A stretch of 64,000 nt of DNA from positions 1,984,001 through 2,048,000 of the forward strand of contig OY723287.1 of the NCBI GenBank assembly GCA_963210315.1. Reading direction: 5' to 3'. This document shows positions 40,092 through 49,785 of the stretch, in pieces. The translations under genes were made by a program, and so were the position numbers. Each line of letters starts with the position of its first letter. Positions within the stretch are counted from its first letter, which is position 1. Below the pieces are notes generated by a model. It worked only from the letters and a program-made list of their open reading frames with translations. It was not told the DNA's origin and made no database searches. Source of the DNA: Rhynchopus euleeides (taxonomy: Eukaryota; Euglenozoa; Diplonemea; Diplonemida; Diplonemidae).

Positions 40092-41419
40092 GCAAGTATG
40101 CCTGGGACTTTGGCCTTTTTGGGCCCAAAAAGGGGTCGGGATTCCACTTTTTCTCCAAGGGTTTTTCGGGGGGGAAATGGCGCGCAATCCCTCGTGGGCA
40201 TGAAAATCCCCCCATCCCCACCACACAACCAGTGTGAGTGTGGTGTGTGGGTATTGGACGCCCTGTGTGATGAGAGACAGTGGCAACACAACAGCAACAT
40301 GCCAGGCAAGGGGAGCCAAAAATGGGTTTTCGTTGCGTGATTGCAACGACCCCTTCCTATGCCCAGTGGCACAAGCTCAAGGATTTGGTTGATCGACATG
40401 CAGGGGGGTCTGGGGGGCGGAGCCCCCCAGCCGCCGGAGGCCACGGTAGTGAGTATATGTTCCTTGCGCCGTAGTGGGAGCGCGTGGGTGTTGCGGGCGT
40501 ACAGATTCTGTGTGAGTTGGCTGCGTCCTCCTGAGGCTACTGAGAGTGGTCTGGGTCCCATTCGCTGATGTGAACCCAAAGGACTTGGCTACAAGACAGG
40601 CACACGCTCCAGCCTAGTGGTACTGGGGGGTCTGGGGGGTGGAGCCCCCCAGCCGCCGGAGGCCACGGTAGTGAACGCCTGGCTCCTGACTGGGGAACAG
40701 CGCCGGGTTTTGGCTGGAAAAACCGAAAAAGGGGCGGGTGTCCGGAGGATTCATCCTCACCCCCCACTAGAATACCACCTGCCCCCGAAAAATTTCACCC
40801 AGAAAAACCTGTGGGCAGTGGTTACGCAGTTTTGGAAACGCAAAAACAATTACATACGGAAAACCGCACGTGCCGTTTTTTTCAGTTGAAAATTATTGCA
40901 GACGGCACCCACCCAGGACATGGTCACTAGACGGGCACACGCTACATGGGGGGTCTGGGGGGCGGAGCCCCCCAGCCGCCGGAGGCCACGGTAGTGAACA
41001 TCTGTTCATTGTGGACGTACAGATTCTGTGTGAATTGGCTGCGTCCTACTGAGACTACTGGAGTGGTTGGATTCCCTGACCTTATGAGATCGGAGTACGA
41101 GACGCACACTACAGGGGGGTCTGGGGGGCGGAGCCCCCCAGCCGCCGGAGGCCACGGTAGTGAACATCTGTTCCTGCAAAACCTCTCATCGACCCGGTGT
41201 AACGCTAGGTTAGCGTCGCCCCAGTGTATATGGGTTGACGCTTGGTTGACGTTCGGAGGGGGGGGCGGGGAAAATTACCCAGGCACATGCGGAAATCCGC
41301 ATGTGGAAACCGTACGTACGGATTTCGCCAAAAAAAATACCCTACGGAAATCCGCATGTTCCGCATGCGGAGCGTAACCACTGCCTGTGGGGAAAAAATC
41401 CCACCTAAAAAACCCAAGG
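40092..41419 (+). repeat. Arm 2 of the inverted duplication, carrying a hAT-type insertion
   Basis: 40092-40815 and 41392-41419 are the reverse complement of 24531-25272. Between them sits a 568-bp insertion. The arm includes GC-palindrome units at 40403-40452 and 40625-40674. Confidence 0.9.
40816..41383. mobile_element. 568-bp hAT-type MITE with 8-bp target duplication
   Basis: Terminal inverted repeats CAGTGGTTACGC (40816-40827) and GCGTAACCACTG (41372-41383), flanked by the 8-bp duplication CCTGTGGG (40808-40815, 41384-41391). CAGTG-type ends and 8-bp duplications are hAT hallmarks. The matching empty site is present at 24558-24565 on the other strand. The interior has two GC-palindrome units (about 40948-40997, 41114-41163), a GTCGAC-type cluster and CGGAAATCCGCATG repeats, but no transposase. 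Confidence 0.95.
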
Positions 41420-42411
41420 AGAAAAAAAAATTCCCTCCCTATAAAAACCCAAAGAGAAAAAAAGTGCAATCCTGAATCGGGACTTGGACTCCACATTTAG
41501 CTTCATACTTGGTCTGAAGTCAAAAAAAACGGGTGCCCTGCTGGTGTGATGGGTTTTGCAGGGATCCACCTGATTTTGCCCGAAACCAATCTCCGAAAAT
41601 CTCCAGTTTACCACCACCAAACGCCACCAAACTCCACCAAACTCCGCCAAACTCCACCAAACTCCACCAAACTCCACCAAACTCGGGCCAAAATCAGCTA
41701 CAAAATGGAGGTCACTACCGTTTCTACCGGGCCCAGTAAGGGGAAGATGGGCCTGTGGGGTTGATGCGGTACTGGTTTTCGTCTTGGGAAGGGTGCCGTT
41801 GGGAAGAATATCCGATTTGCTTGACCGCACGACGCCGTTGGGTGAAGGAGAAGTCGTACGGTACACTTCCTGTTCCTGGACAGACCGGGGTTCGACCGTA
41901 CTACAGGCCAACTGCCCCCCTAAAACAGGGAGGAAGATAACACTTGCACACCCGGACATTACTTGCACTGCATTCCTCCCGGTTCCAGGCACATTATTGC
42001 ACTGCGTGCAAGTCAGGGACCTGGAGTGCAAGTACATAGTGGGCTCCAACTCCCCTAGCCCGCTAGCGGGAGTCTGGGTACGGGAGTCTGAGACGCGAAT
42101 GCGTGTCCTAGTCACACAGGCAATGCGAATCGCATTCTCGCATGCGAGAATGCGGTAGACAGGTAGTTGGTCAATGAAATCGTCTCCTCTTCACGATATT
42201 CGACTCGCACCCAGCATCACACATTCAATTCTCCAAGTAGTCTGCCTGAAGGCAGCTGGAGGCAGTTTGGGTGGTGTAGCCGTCACGCGACGTGTTCAAG
42301 CCTGTCCACATATTGACACGGAGGTGGTTCTCACAGGGTATTTTGAGGGTTTCTCCCTCGACGGGGGGCCAGGGGTGCAATTTTTACTGTTTTCTACGAG
42401 GATGTTGTCGG
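41420..42411. other. No gene recognised; CCACCAAACTC tandem repeat
   Basis: An 11-bp tandem repeat, CCACCAAACTC with variants, fills 41618-41692. A short relic of the GCTAGCGGGAGTCTG module from the TIR transposon lies at 42056-42092. A minus-strand open frame (42115-41405) is read through the repeat and is not a gene. Confidence 0.5.
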
Positions 42412-42645
42412 GAGGAGTTCAAGGCCTACCTGGTCCTGAGTGCGGCACACCTTGTTGCCGACACCCCCTTGGCCTTCTGGAAGAAAGCCAAGGCAGCCCT
42501 CCTCCGCCTTTGGCCGTACGTGGTGGAGTGTCTGCAGACCTGGCTGAGTATGACGAACGTGGACTGCATCTTCAGCATCGCCACCGCGGAGAAGAAAGAC
42601 GAGCACGCGTATCGCCAGATGAGTACACCGTCAAGTTGGGCCTGA
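42412..42645 (+). pseudogene. Possible hAT transposase C-terminal (dimerisation) remnant
   Basis: The open frame gives FKAYLVLSAAHLVADTPLAFWKKAKAALLRLWPYVVECLQTWLSMTNVDCIFSIA, which has the order of the hAT dimerisation domain (W near the start, LxxxA-x-LS-I-like core, then -xFS). Nothing upstream completes a transposase. Proximity to the hAT-type MITE at 40.8 kb may be coincidence. Confidence 0.45.
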
Positions 42646-44360
42646 GGCGGGCAGGTGGTGTGCTGGGGTTTACGGGTGGTGGGTGCCCCCGAGAATGCGA
42701 CTCGCATTGCCTGTGTGCCTAGTGGGAGTCGCGAGATGGCCGCCCGTAGTCCGGCTCAAATTTCAGCGGCCGGACAGGATTTCCAGCCATTTTGGGTGAG
42801 GCCATCCCTTCCCAAAGTCGCATGAAGCTGAATGGCTGAAGTACCTCGCTGTGCCCAGTTCCCCTGCTGCCAGGTAGCGGGCTGTCTCCTTGTCGCGGTG
42901 CAGCAACAGTTCGTTGGTGGCGGTGAGGGGGTTCCGGCTTGGGCCGTGGCGAAAGAGATGCTTCAGGGAGACCCTCGATGGGGCGTGGTCCGGTGCTGCA
43001 GGCAGGGTACACGTACTGGTCTGTGTCCGGCTGCTGTGGTCACCGACAAGGCTGTGTGGTCTGTCCGAAGGAGGTGGATGGTGGTCTCCCTCAGGTGGAT
43101 CCTCTGTGGATAAGGCCTTCGCGTCTCTCCGATTCTGCATGGGCTCAGGTCTCCAGATGTTCATCACCCCTTGCCTTGCTGTAGGTCGGTGGGATGGCGC
43201 CCGAGCTCCGCCTTGTGGCTGGCGCAGCGGAGTCGTGCAGGTCAGGCACGCTCCTTGAGGCCTCTGGGTGATGTGCGCGCCCCACCCCGTGGTTCCTTGT
43301 AGAGTCGCAGACAGGTCCGTGCGCACGGTGGGAGCGTTCGTACCGTCCGTTCCGTGCCAGGTCCTGGAGAATACCTTTGGTTGAGTATTGACTCTCTCTG
43401 GTTCAAACCCCATTCAAGGTCCTTCGCTACGTCATCACTGGTCGTCAGTCAGAGGGGAAGAACGGCGTCCCTCACTTTTTTCACTGCTCACAGGAGCGAA
43501 GGCCAAGTCCAACATAAGTGGTAGCCTTGAAGAGAAGGCTCCTGATATCTCCAGCATTGCGCCGAAGACCACACCTGCCCACCAGGTTCTTCCCCGTCAG
43601 TCGAACAGTCTTGTTCATGTTCTGGGCAGGGTGCTCTGCCTCGGTCACCCCGAAGCCTGCTTCAACTAGGCAGCCCAACATCTTCCCTCAGTGTTCTCAC
43701 AGGGATGTCCTCAGTATCTGGGTCCCTACGGCAAGGCAGCGTACCAGGCTTTGCGAACCCGAAACAGGCTGTCCTGGTGGTTGCATACCGCCGCAAGCAT
43801 GACCCTGTTGCTGCGTAGTCAGGTTTTCCGTGAAGTGGGGTGGCGACAGGGTGTAAGTCACGAGGGGAAGGGCATGTGAAACGGCCACTGCCCAGTCCCC
43901 AGCGCCCTCCGCCCCATAGGACATTCGATTTTTTGCAGGGAACCACCACACAACACCGCACAACACCACCGAACGCCACCAAACTCCACTAAACTCCTCC
44001 AAACTCCTCCAAACTCCACCAAACTCCGCCAAACTCCACCAAACTCCACCAAACTCGGGTCAAAATCAGGTGGGGGATATCGAATGCTGTGTCGCGAGTC
44101 TTTTGTTTTGTGCGAAATGGATATCTACCTACCACCCCCCGTGTATATGTCACCCCCCAAAAGGGGTGTGTTTATGTCACCCCCAGGCGGCCCTGGCAGG
44201 GGGGTGACATGCACTAACCTGCCACCCCCCGTGTATATGTCACCTCCTAAAAGGTGTGTTCATGTCACCCCCCCCCCCCCCCCCCCCTCCCGATTTTTGC
44301 ACCTGGGGGGGGGGGGGGGTAGGGGGGTCCATGGTCAGGAAAATCTCTGTTTAGGCCTGT
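42646..44360. other. No gene recognised; tandem and C-rich repeats
   Basis: A second CCACCAAACTC tandem array (43969-44068) and two copies of a CACCCCCCGTGTATATGTCACC module (44132-44182, 44221-44275) are present. Open frames on both strands in 42763-43900 have no domain that I recognise. Confidence 0.45.
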
Positions 44361-44545
44361 CACACTTCAGCACACGAGAGGGGGGAGGGAGGGAGGGAGG
44401 GAGGGAGAGCCTGGTATTGCGATTATTCTCCCGGAGAAACGTTGAAAGAATTGGAGGCGGGTGGTGGTGGAATGGATTGAACAATCAGATACACCCCACG
44501 TTGCTGCGTTTTTTTTTGCCGTCCGGTGTTTCGCCCAACAAGCTC
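44361..44545. repeat. Dispersed repeat, copy 2 (with GGGA microsatellite)
   Basis: Partner of 1617-1800. Confidence 0.75.
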
Positions 44546-44635
44546 AGCCCACCCCCATCCCACCCTACGTTGCCGCCGAGGCCCCACTCGGGTCAGTCAC
44601 TCTGACCCGAAAAAACCCCCAAGCTCCACCCCTGC

Positions 44636-44850
44636 TCCACAGGCCTGCTCTGCACTGTGCTGTGCTGTGCTGCGCTGCCCCCCTGAAGGGAGGGTGTATT
44701 GGGTGGGGGTTGGGAACCAACGCCTGCCTAGACACACCCGTCGCTCAGCTACGGAAGCTTGACTGCACTGCGCTACACAACCTGCAGGTGTGGGACACGA
44801 CTGCCTTTGCAAGCAGAAAGAGTCATGTTGGTGTCCTGGCTGACAGGAGG
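44636..44850 (+). repeat. Duplicated leader/5' end of Ubl-DUF4116 genes (copy 2)
   Basis: Partner of 28464-28680. Here it leads into the gene starting at 44825. Confidence 0.7.
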
Positions 44851-45571
44851 ACCGGTGATGAGCAACCTGCCGACATCGGGATCGACGACACGACAGATAA
44901 GCTGAAGGAGGTCGCACTTTGTTGGTGTGGAGGTGGACGACCTGCAGCTGTCGGTGGGCGGTGAGGTGGTCTGCAGTGACTGTCCCCTATCTCAGTGCAG
45001 TGCGGCAGGGGTCGAAGACGGGTGTACAGTGGACGTCGACCTGGTGTACCAGCCATACCTGGATGAGCTGCACAGTGGGCGCATGCGAGTGTGGGAGGTT
45101 CCCCTCTGGGTGTCGAGGAGGGTGGATGTTGTCAAAGCCGTTTGCGAAGATGCAAGCCGGCTGAAATCCTCGCATGTCACGGTGAGGGCTGATCGTGAGA
45201 TCTGCCTCGGAGCGGTGCAACGGGAAGCCGATTCCTTGAGATACGGCAACTACCCCCTGAGCACCGACCGTGACCTCAACCTCGCAGCTGTGCAACAAGA
45301 AGGCACTGCCTTGAGGCACGTCCACGACTCGCTGAAGGCTGATCGTGAAGTCAATCTCGAAGCGGTGCAACGGGAAGCCGATTCCTTGAGATACGTCAAC
45401 TACCCCCTGAACACTGACCGTGACCTCAACCTCGCAGCTGTGCAACAAGAAAGCACTACCTTGAGGCACGCCCACGACTCGCTGAAGGCTGATCGTGTAG
45501 AAGTGGAGTGTGTAGAAGCGTCAACGCATCAAACAATATACAGGCTAAGAGCGGTTGCTGCTGAATGGTGA
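44825..45571 (+). pseudogene. Ubiquitin-like/DUF4116 protein, frameshifted and truncated paralogue
   Basis: Starts ATGTTGGTG; a single missing T relative to 28654-28670 shifts the frame. The Ubl homology continues in the next frame (LADRRTGDEQPADIGIDDTTDKLKE) and returns near 44925 to the first frame as VEVDDLQLSVGGEVVCSDCPLSQCSAAGVEDGCTVDVDL, LPLWV-like text and five DUF4116 units of diverged sequence (ADREICLGAVQREADSLRY). The sixth unit breaks at GCTGATCGTG, where the 66-bp segment shared with the ankyrin-ART gene takes over and supplies the stop. Its repeats no longer carry the 18-bp target of the retroelements. Confidence 0.65.
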
Positions 45572-45580
45572 AGTGACCAT
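45512..45580. repeat. 66-bp segment shared with the ankyrin-ART gene end (copy 2)
   Basis: Identical to 26959-27028; it joins the broken DUF4116 gene to the leader of the NACHT gene. Confidence 0.8.
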
Positions 45581-45597
45581 TTTTCGACGTGATTGTG

Positions 45598-48224
45598 ATG
45601 CAAGACGTGGCTGCGCATGACGAGAAGAATAGCAACAACGACGCCGGCGACTACTCTGTGGAGGATCAGGTTGAGGCGGTGCGGGAGGTGCTGAAACACA
45701 CTGCGTCGCTCTTTGCGGAGTTCCTGGACGGCTACGTGGAGGGGAGGGTCGGGGACGACACACATGTGCCTGAGGCGGGGACGAGGATGCTGCTGCACGA
45801 GGTGGACGAGTGGCTGACGGCAGACGGGCACGCGGAGGAGGGGGCGGGGGAAGGGGCGAGGGGGACGAGGCGGCACCCGCTGTGCCTGGTCGGGGACGGA
45901 GGCACCGGGAAGACATCTGCGGCGGTTGCGGTTCTGTGCCACCTGCTGCAGGGAGAAGAAGGAGGATGCAGGCGTGGTTGCGGGGCAGAGAAAGAAGCCC
46001 GTGTTCCCTGTCTTTGTGGCGCTGCCGTCGATTGGTGCATCCACCTTCACAACACACGCCGGGATCGACGAGTTCATCGGGAAGTCGTTCGGGCTGGAGG
46101 AGGCTGCGTTGGAGCACCTCAGCAGCGTCTACGACGTTGTGGTGATCCTGGACTCGCTGGACGAGGTGGGGCTGACGCAGAAGGGTTTGGGGGACGCGTA
46201 CAAGGCCAGTGGCGGGCAAGGGGTGCTGCGGCTGCACCCGTGGTGTGCGAAGCACTGCAGTGTGATCGTGACGACGCGCGGTGAGTACCTGAAGAGCGTG
46301 GATCACACACCGTCGCAAATCTGTGGGGACGGGACGAGGTCGCTGTACATGCAGCCCTTCACACAGGCAGACGCGGTGACGTACATCAGCAAGGTGCGTA
46401 TGGCACAGGTGACGAAGGCGGAGCAGCAGCGTGTGGACGTATTTTTCACTGCGGACGGTCAGCGGAAACTGGCCAACACGGTGTGCGGCACATGCGGTGC
46501 AGCTGATGATGATACAGCGGTGGTGCTCAGCGACCGAGCCCTGGTGGTGGCGATTGTAGAGCGGGCGTGGGTGCTGGCTGGTGCTGACAGCGGCAGCAGC
46601 GGCAAAGACAAGACAACGGGTGCTTCTACAGACAACGGGGTGCGGGGTAACGCAAGCACCACGTGTGTGGAGGCTGCAGCCGAGGCGGTAATGTTGGCGC
46701 TGGAAGGCAGATGCGGCACACCGCATGCTGCAGGGTCATCAGTCCCGCTGCGTGACGTGCTTGTGGCGCTGTCGCAGCAGGCGGGGTTCTTGGAGCTGAA
46801 GGCAGCGCAGCAGCGTGCAGCCGAACAGACCACAACACGGCTGGAGCTGGCGGCGGAACCAGTTCCTCCACGCACGGTCGCAGACGCTGAGGTGGCGGTG
46901 CTATCGCAGCTGCGCAATCCGTTCCTGCTTCACATGGCGTGTTACGCTCAGCGCGAGCTGTCATCGTGCAGCGCACAGGTGCGTCAGTGCCTGAGTGATG
47001 TCGCGGTGTACGAGGCGTACCTGCAGAAGCACGTGGAAGTGGGGTTGCGTCAGGGGTCAGCTGGAGCGGCGCGCGCGGAGGAGGTGCTGCGGGTGGGGGA
47101 ACTGATTGCGTGCGCGATGCTGCAGGCACAGACGTGGCAGGGATCACTGGGCACAGAGCGGGCCCGCCTGTTGGAGGAGGACGGGGTGGACCGTGCAAGG
47201 GCAGACGAGGCTCCGGGTCCTCCCGTTCCGTGTGGAGAGCTTCCACGACGACAGCAGCGCGTTTGCATTCCGTCACAAGACGCTTGACGAGTTCCTTGTG
47301 GCGCGGCGCCTGGCACGGAAAGGTGCTGTGGCCGACACGCTTGGGTGCAAAGTGTGCAGGGCCTTCAGCAAGGATGCGCCGAATGTGTTGGGGTACTTTG
47401 CAGACACGGTGCTCACACGTGGGGGCGACGAGCGCGACACAACGGTGGTGTCCGAGCTGCTGCCGCTGGTCCTGGCGACCCGCGACGCTGGCGATGACGC
47501 GGTATCACTGGCGTCTGCTTCCAATGCCATGGCACTCGCCGCACGCACGCGGTTTGCGTTCAGGTGCGACCTCACTGGTGTGCTTGTGCAGGACAGCGAC
47601 CTGCGGCACGCACGCCTTGGTGGGAATGTGCTGACGGAGAGCCGCTTCCACAACTGCTGGCTGGAGCACGCAATGCTCTGGGAGGGCAATCTCACACGCT
47701 CTGACTGGAAGGGCTCCTCCTTCGGTGCCCCGCTCCCGCCTCTGTTGGGTCACACCTCTCCTGTCTGCTCCGTGACTGTCACCCCAGACGGATCGAAGAT
47801 CATCTCAGGATCTGATGACAACAGCGTTCGTGTTTGGGATACATCAACAGGGAAGGAGCTGCAGAAGCTTGAAGGCCACACCTCTCATGTCTACTCCGTG
47901 ACTGTCACACCGGACGGATCGAAGATCATCTCAGGATCTAGCGACAAGAGCATTCGTGTCTGGGATACATCAACAGGGAAGGAGCTGCAGAAGCTTGAAG
48001 GCCGCACCCCCTCAGTGGGCAGCGGAGCTGTGACATCAGGGGTACCCCCCTGCGTTGCGGTTTATGATGGTAACGTGATCCGCATCTGTGCCGCATCCTG
48101 GCGTCTGCGGGCTGTGTTCGGGATTGGGCCCGTTGTGCCTGTACCCCTTCAGTGCGCCGGGCTCGACACTGTGACGCCTACCGCTGCATGCAGTGTGCTC
48201 AGTGGGGCTGTGGCTGCTGCGTAG
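45598..48224 (+). pseudogene. NACHT-WD40 (STAND, NLR-like) gene with two frameshifts
   Basis: An N-terminal helical region of about 90 residues precedes a NACHT NTPase: Walker A GDGGTGKTS near residue 99-107, then after a +1 shift near 45950 PVFPVFVALPSIG, Walker B VVILDSLDEVG and a sensor-like VIVTTRGEYL. A long helical region follows. A second +1 shift near 47210 leads to FAFRHKTLDEFLVARRL, the usual end of NACHT modules. Then come a pentapeptide-like stretch (SRFHNCWLEHAMLWEGNLTRSDWKGSSF) and two WD40 repeats (GHTSPVCSVTVTPDGSKIISGSDDNSVRVWDT type). STAND proteins of this build sense ligands with WD40 repeats and oligomerise through NACHT. With two shifts the copy is probably inactive. Most proteins of this type have more WD repeats. 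Confidence 0.75.
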
Positions 48225-49785
48225 CACCGCAGTGTGGCAGAGGCATGTGTGCAAGGCAAGTTGCGAATCGTATTTCAGCTGGAAGCAGCTACCAGTATGC
48301 AAGCTGGCGAAGCCTTGGGCAAGACCAAGGTGTTCTGGTGGTGTGCACTGGAGTCTGCCGACAAACGATTCTAGTGTGTGTCTGCAGGTTTGGCCATATC
48401 ATGTGCCACCTTTCCAGGTGACACTTCCACAAGATTTACGTGCCTGTTTACACTGCAGAGCCCTCGAGATGCGTGGGAGTTGTGAGGTCGAGGAAGGGCG
48501 GTATCTGACCTATTGCGTTTTTCTCTTTACAAGTTGCGAGCGACGAAGCGAAGTCACGAAGGAAATCGTACGACTGAACCTTCATCAGGATCACTCTCTG
48601 TATGCCACTTCACATGGGCTTCCGCAGTTCAAACTATTTTTGGCCGTGTTCGTAGCGTCCCCCGGTGAGGGGGGTCGCTGTTTCGTGTTCTCCTGGCCGC
48701 ACGGAGGCATTGCCTTACGCCCCCTCTTCCTCTTTTCCATTTGGTCTGACACAGAGGGTGGGACCGTGCTGACATGCACAGTGACGACTCTCCTTCGTGC
48801 CTCTTGTGCCCGCCCCTACCGAGTCTGATGATGCCTCTCAGACTGGGGGTGGGCGGTCGCCGACGCTGACGCGCCTGGCGGCCTGTGGAAAGTGACGTGG
48901 GGCTGGGGGTGAGGGGGGGGGTGGTGATGAGAGTGGGGGAGTTTCCCAGATTTTTACCACCACTTGCAATACACAAGGTTGGAAGGGGGGCTGAGGGAAA
49001 CACCGCACAACTCACAGGTGGGTTTGCAGCATTTGTGTCTCTTTGTCCCCTCTCGCTCCAGTCCCTCCACACGCGAACTGATACAGCAAGCAGACCTGGA
49101 TGACCTGACCCCCCACCCCTCTCCCTATCTCCACCACGGCTCCGGGGACTAGTCGCCCGAACGACTTGCCGGGCTGACAGGCGTCACCCGCCGTCACCTG
49201 TTGGAAACGACGGGTGTTCTAGTATATCTTCGGGCGCGAAGCGCGAGAAAACACGGGCCACCATGGAGCCGCTCGTTGAGCGCACGTTTCGCGCGCGAAG
49301 CGCGCAAATAAAGATTTCCTCCCCCCTTATTGACAGTCTTTGCCCAGCTCCCCTCCCTTTTTCCCCATCGACCCAGTTTTCCCCCGACCCTGGAAAGTTA
49401 GGAATACCCCTGCTCTCGCCCTGAGTGACACGGTGGCCGAGTCAGGGCCTTGACCAGGCCTGTACCTGGTCAGTGGCCTGGCAAAATGGGCTGCAACCGC
49501 CCCTGAAAGACCCCTTCGTGGTGTGTGGGACGCCACACACGAACTTCCACGGCTGGGCCGCTGAAGCCCCATCGCCGCGCCCCAGCCTCGGCGACAATTT
49601 GCTCGCACCCGCGTGACCGCTTTTTATGAAACTATACACTTGTTGACACCACACCCACACCCACACAGGAGGCAGCAGATTGGGGCGGTGGGTTCGGTGG
49701 GGCGAGCCCGGGTCTCTTCTCTTCTCTCTCTTTCTCCCACCCCCCCTCACCACCCCCCACCCCACCACCACCCTGCGCCAGTCCG
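48225..49785. other. Intergenic upstream of kinesin
   Basis: Contains copy 2 of the GAGCGACGAAGCG dispersed repeat (48536-48615) and a GCGCGCGAAGCGCGC palindrome (about 49230-49310), related to that at 8923. The pyrimidine-rich stretch at 49700-49780 is a plausible kinesin leader. No gene recognised. Confidence 0.45.

Noticed and set aside
43385-43425. tRNA-like T-arm (GGTTCAAACCCC)
   Set aside because: The T-stem does not pair and no D-arm or anticodon arm can be drawn around it.
45598-48224. Programmed +1 frameshifting in the NACHT gene
   Set aside because: No slippery sequence is evident at either point, and neighbouring accessory genes carry shifts of different phase, which fits decay better.
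48193-48828. 211-codon frame after the NACHT gene
   Set aside because: Crosses the end of the WD40 gene in another frame and a dispersed repeat; no domain.
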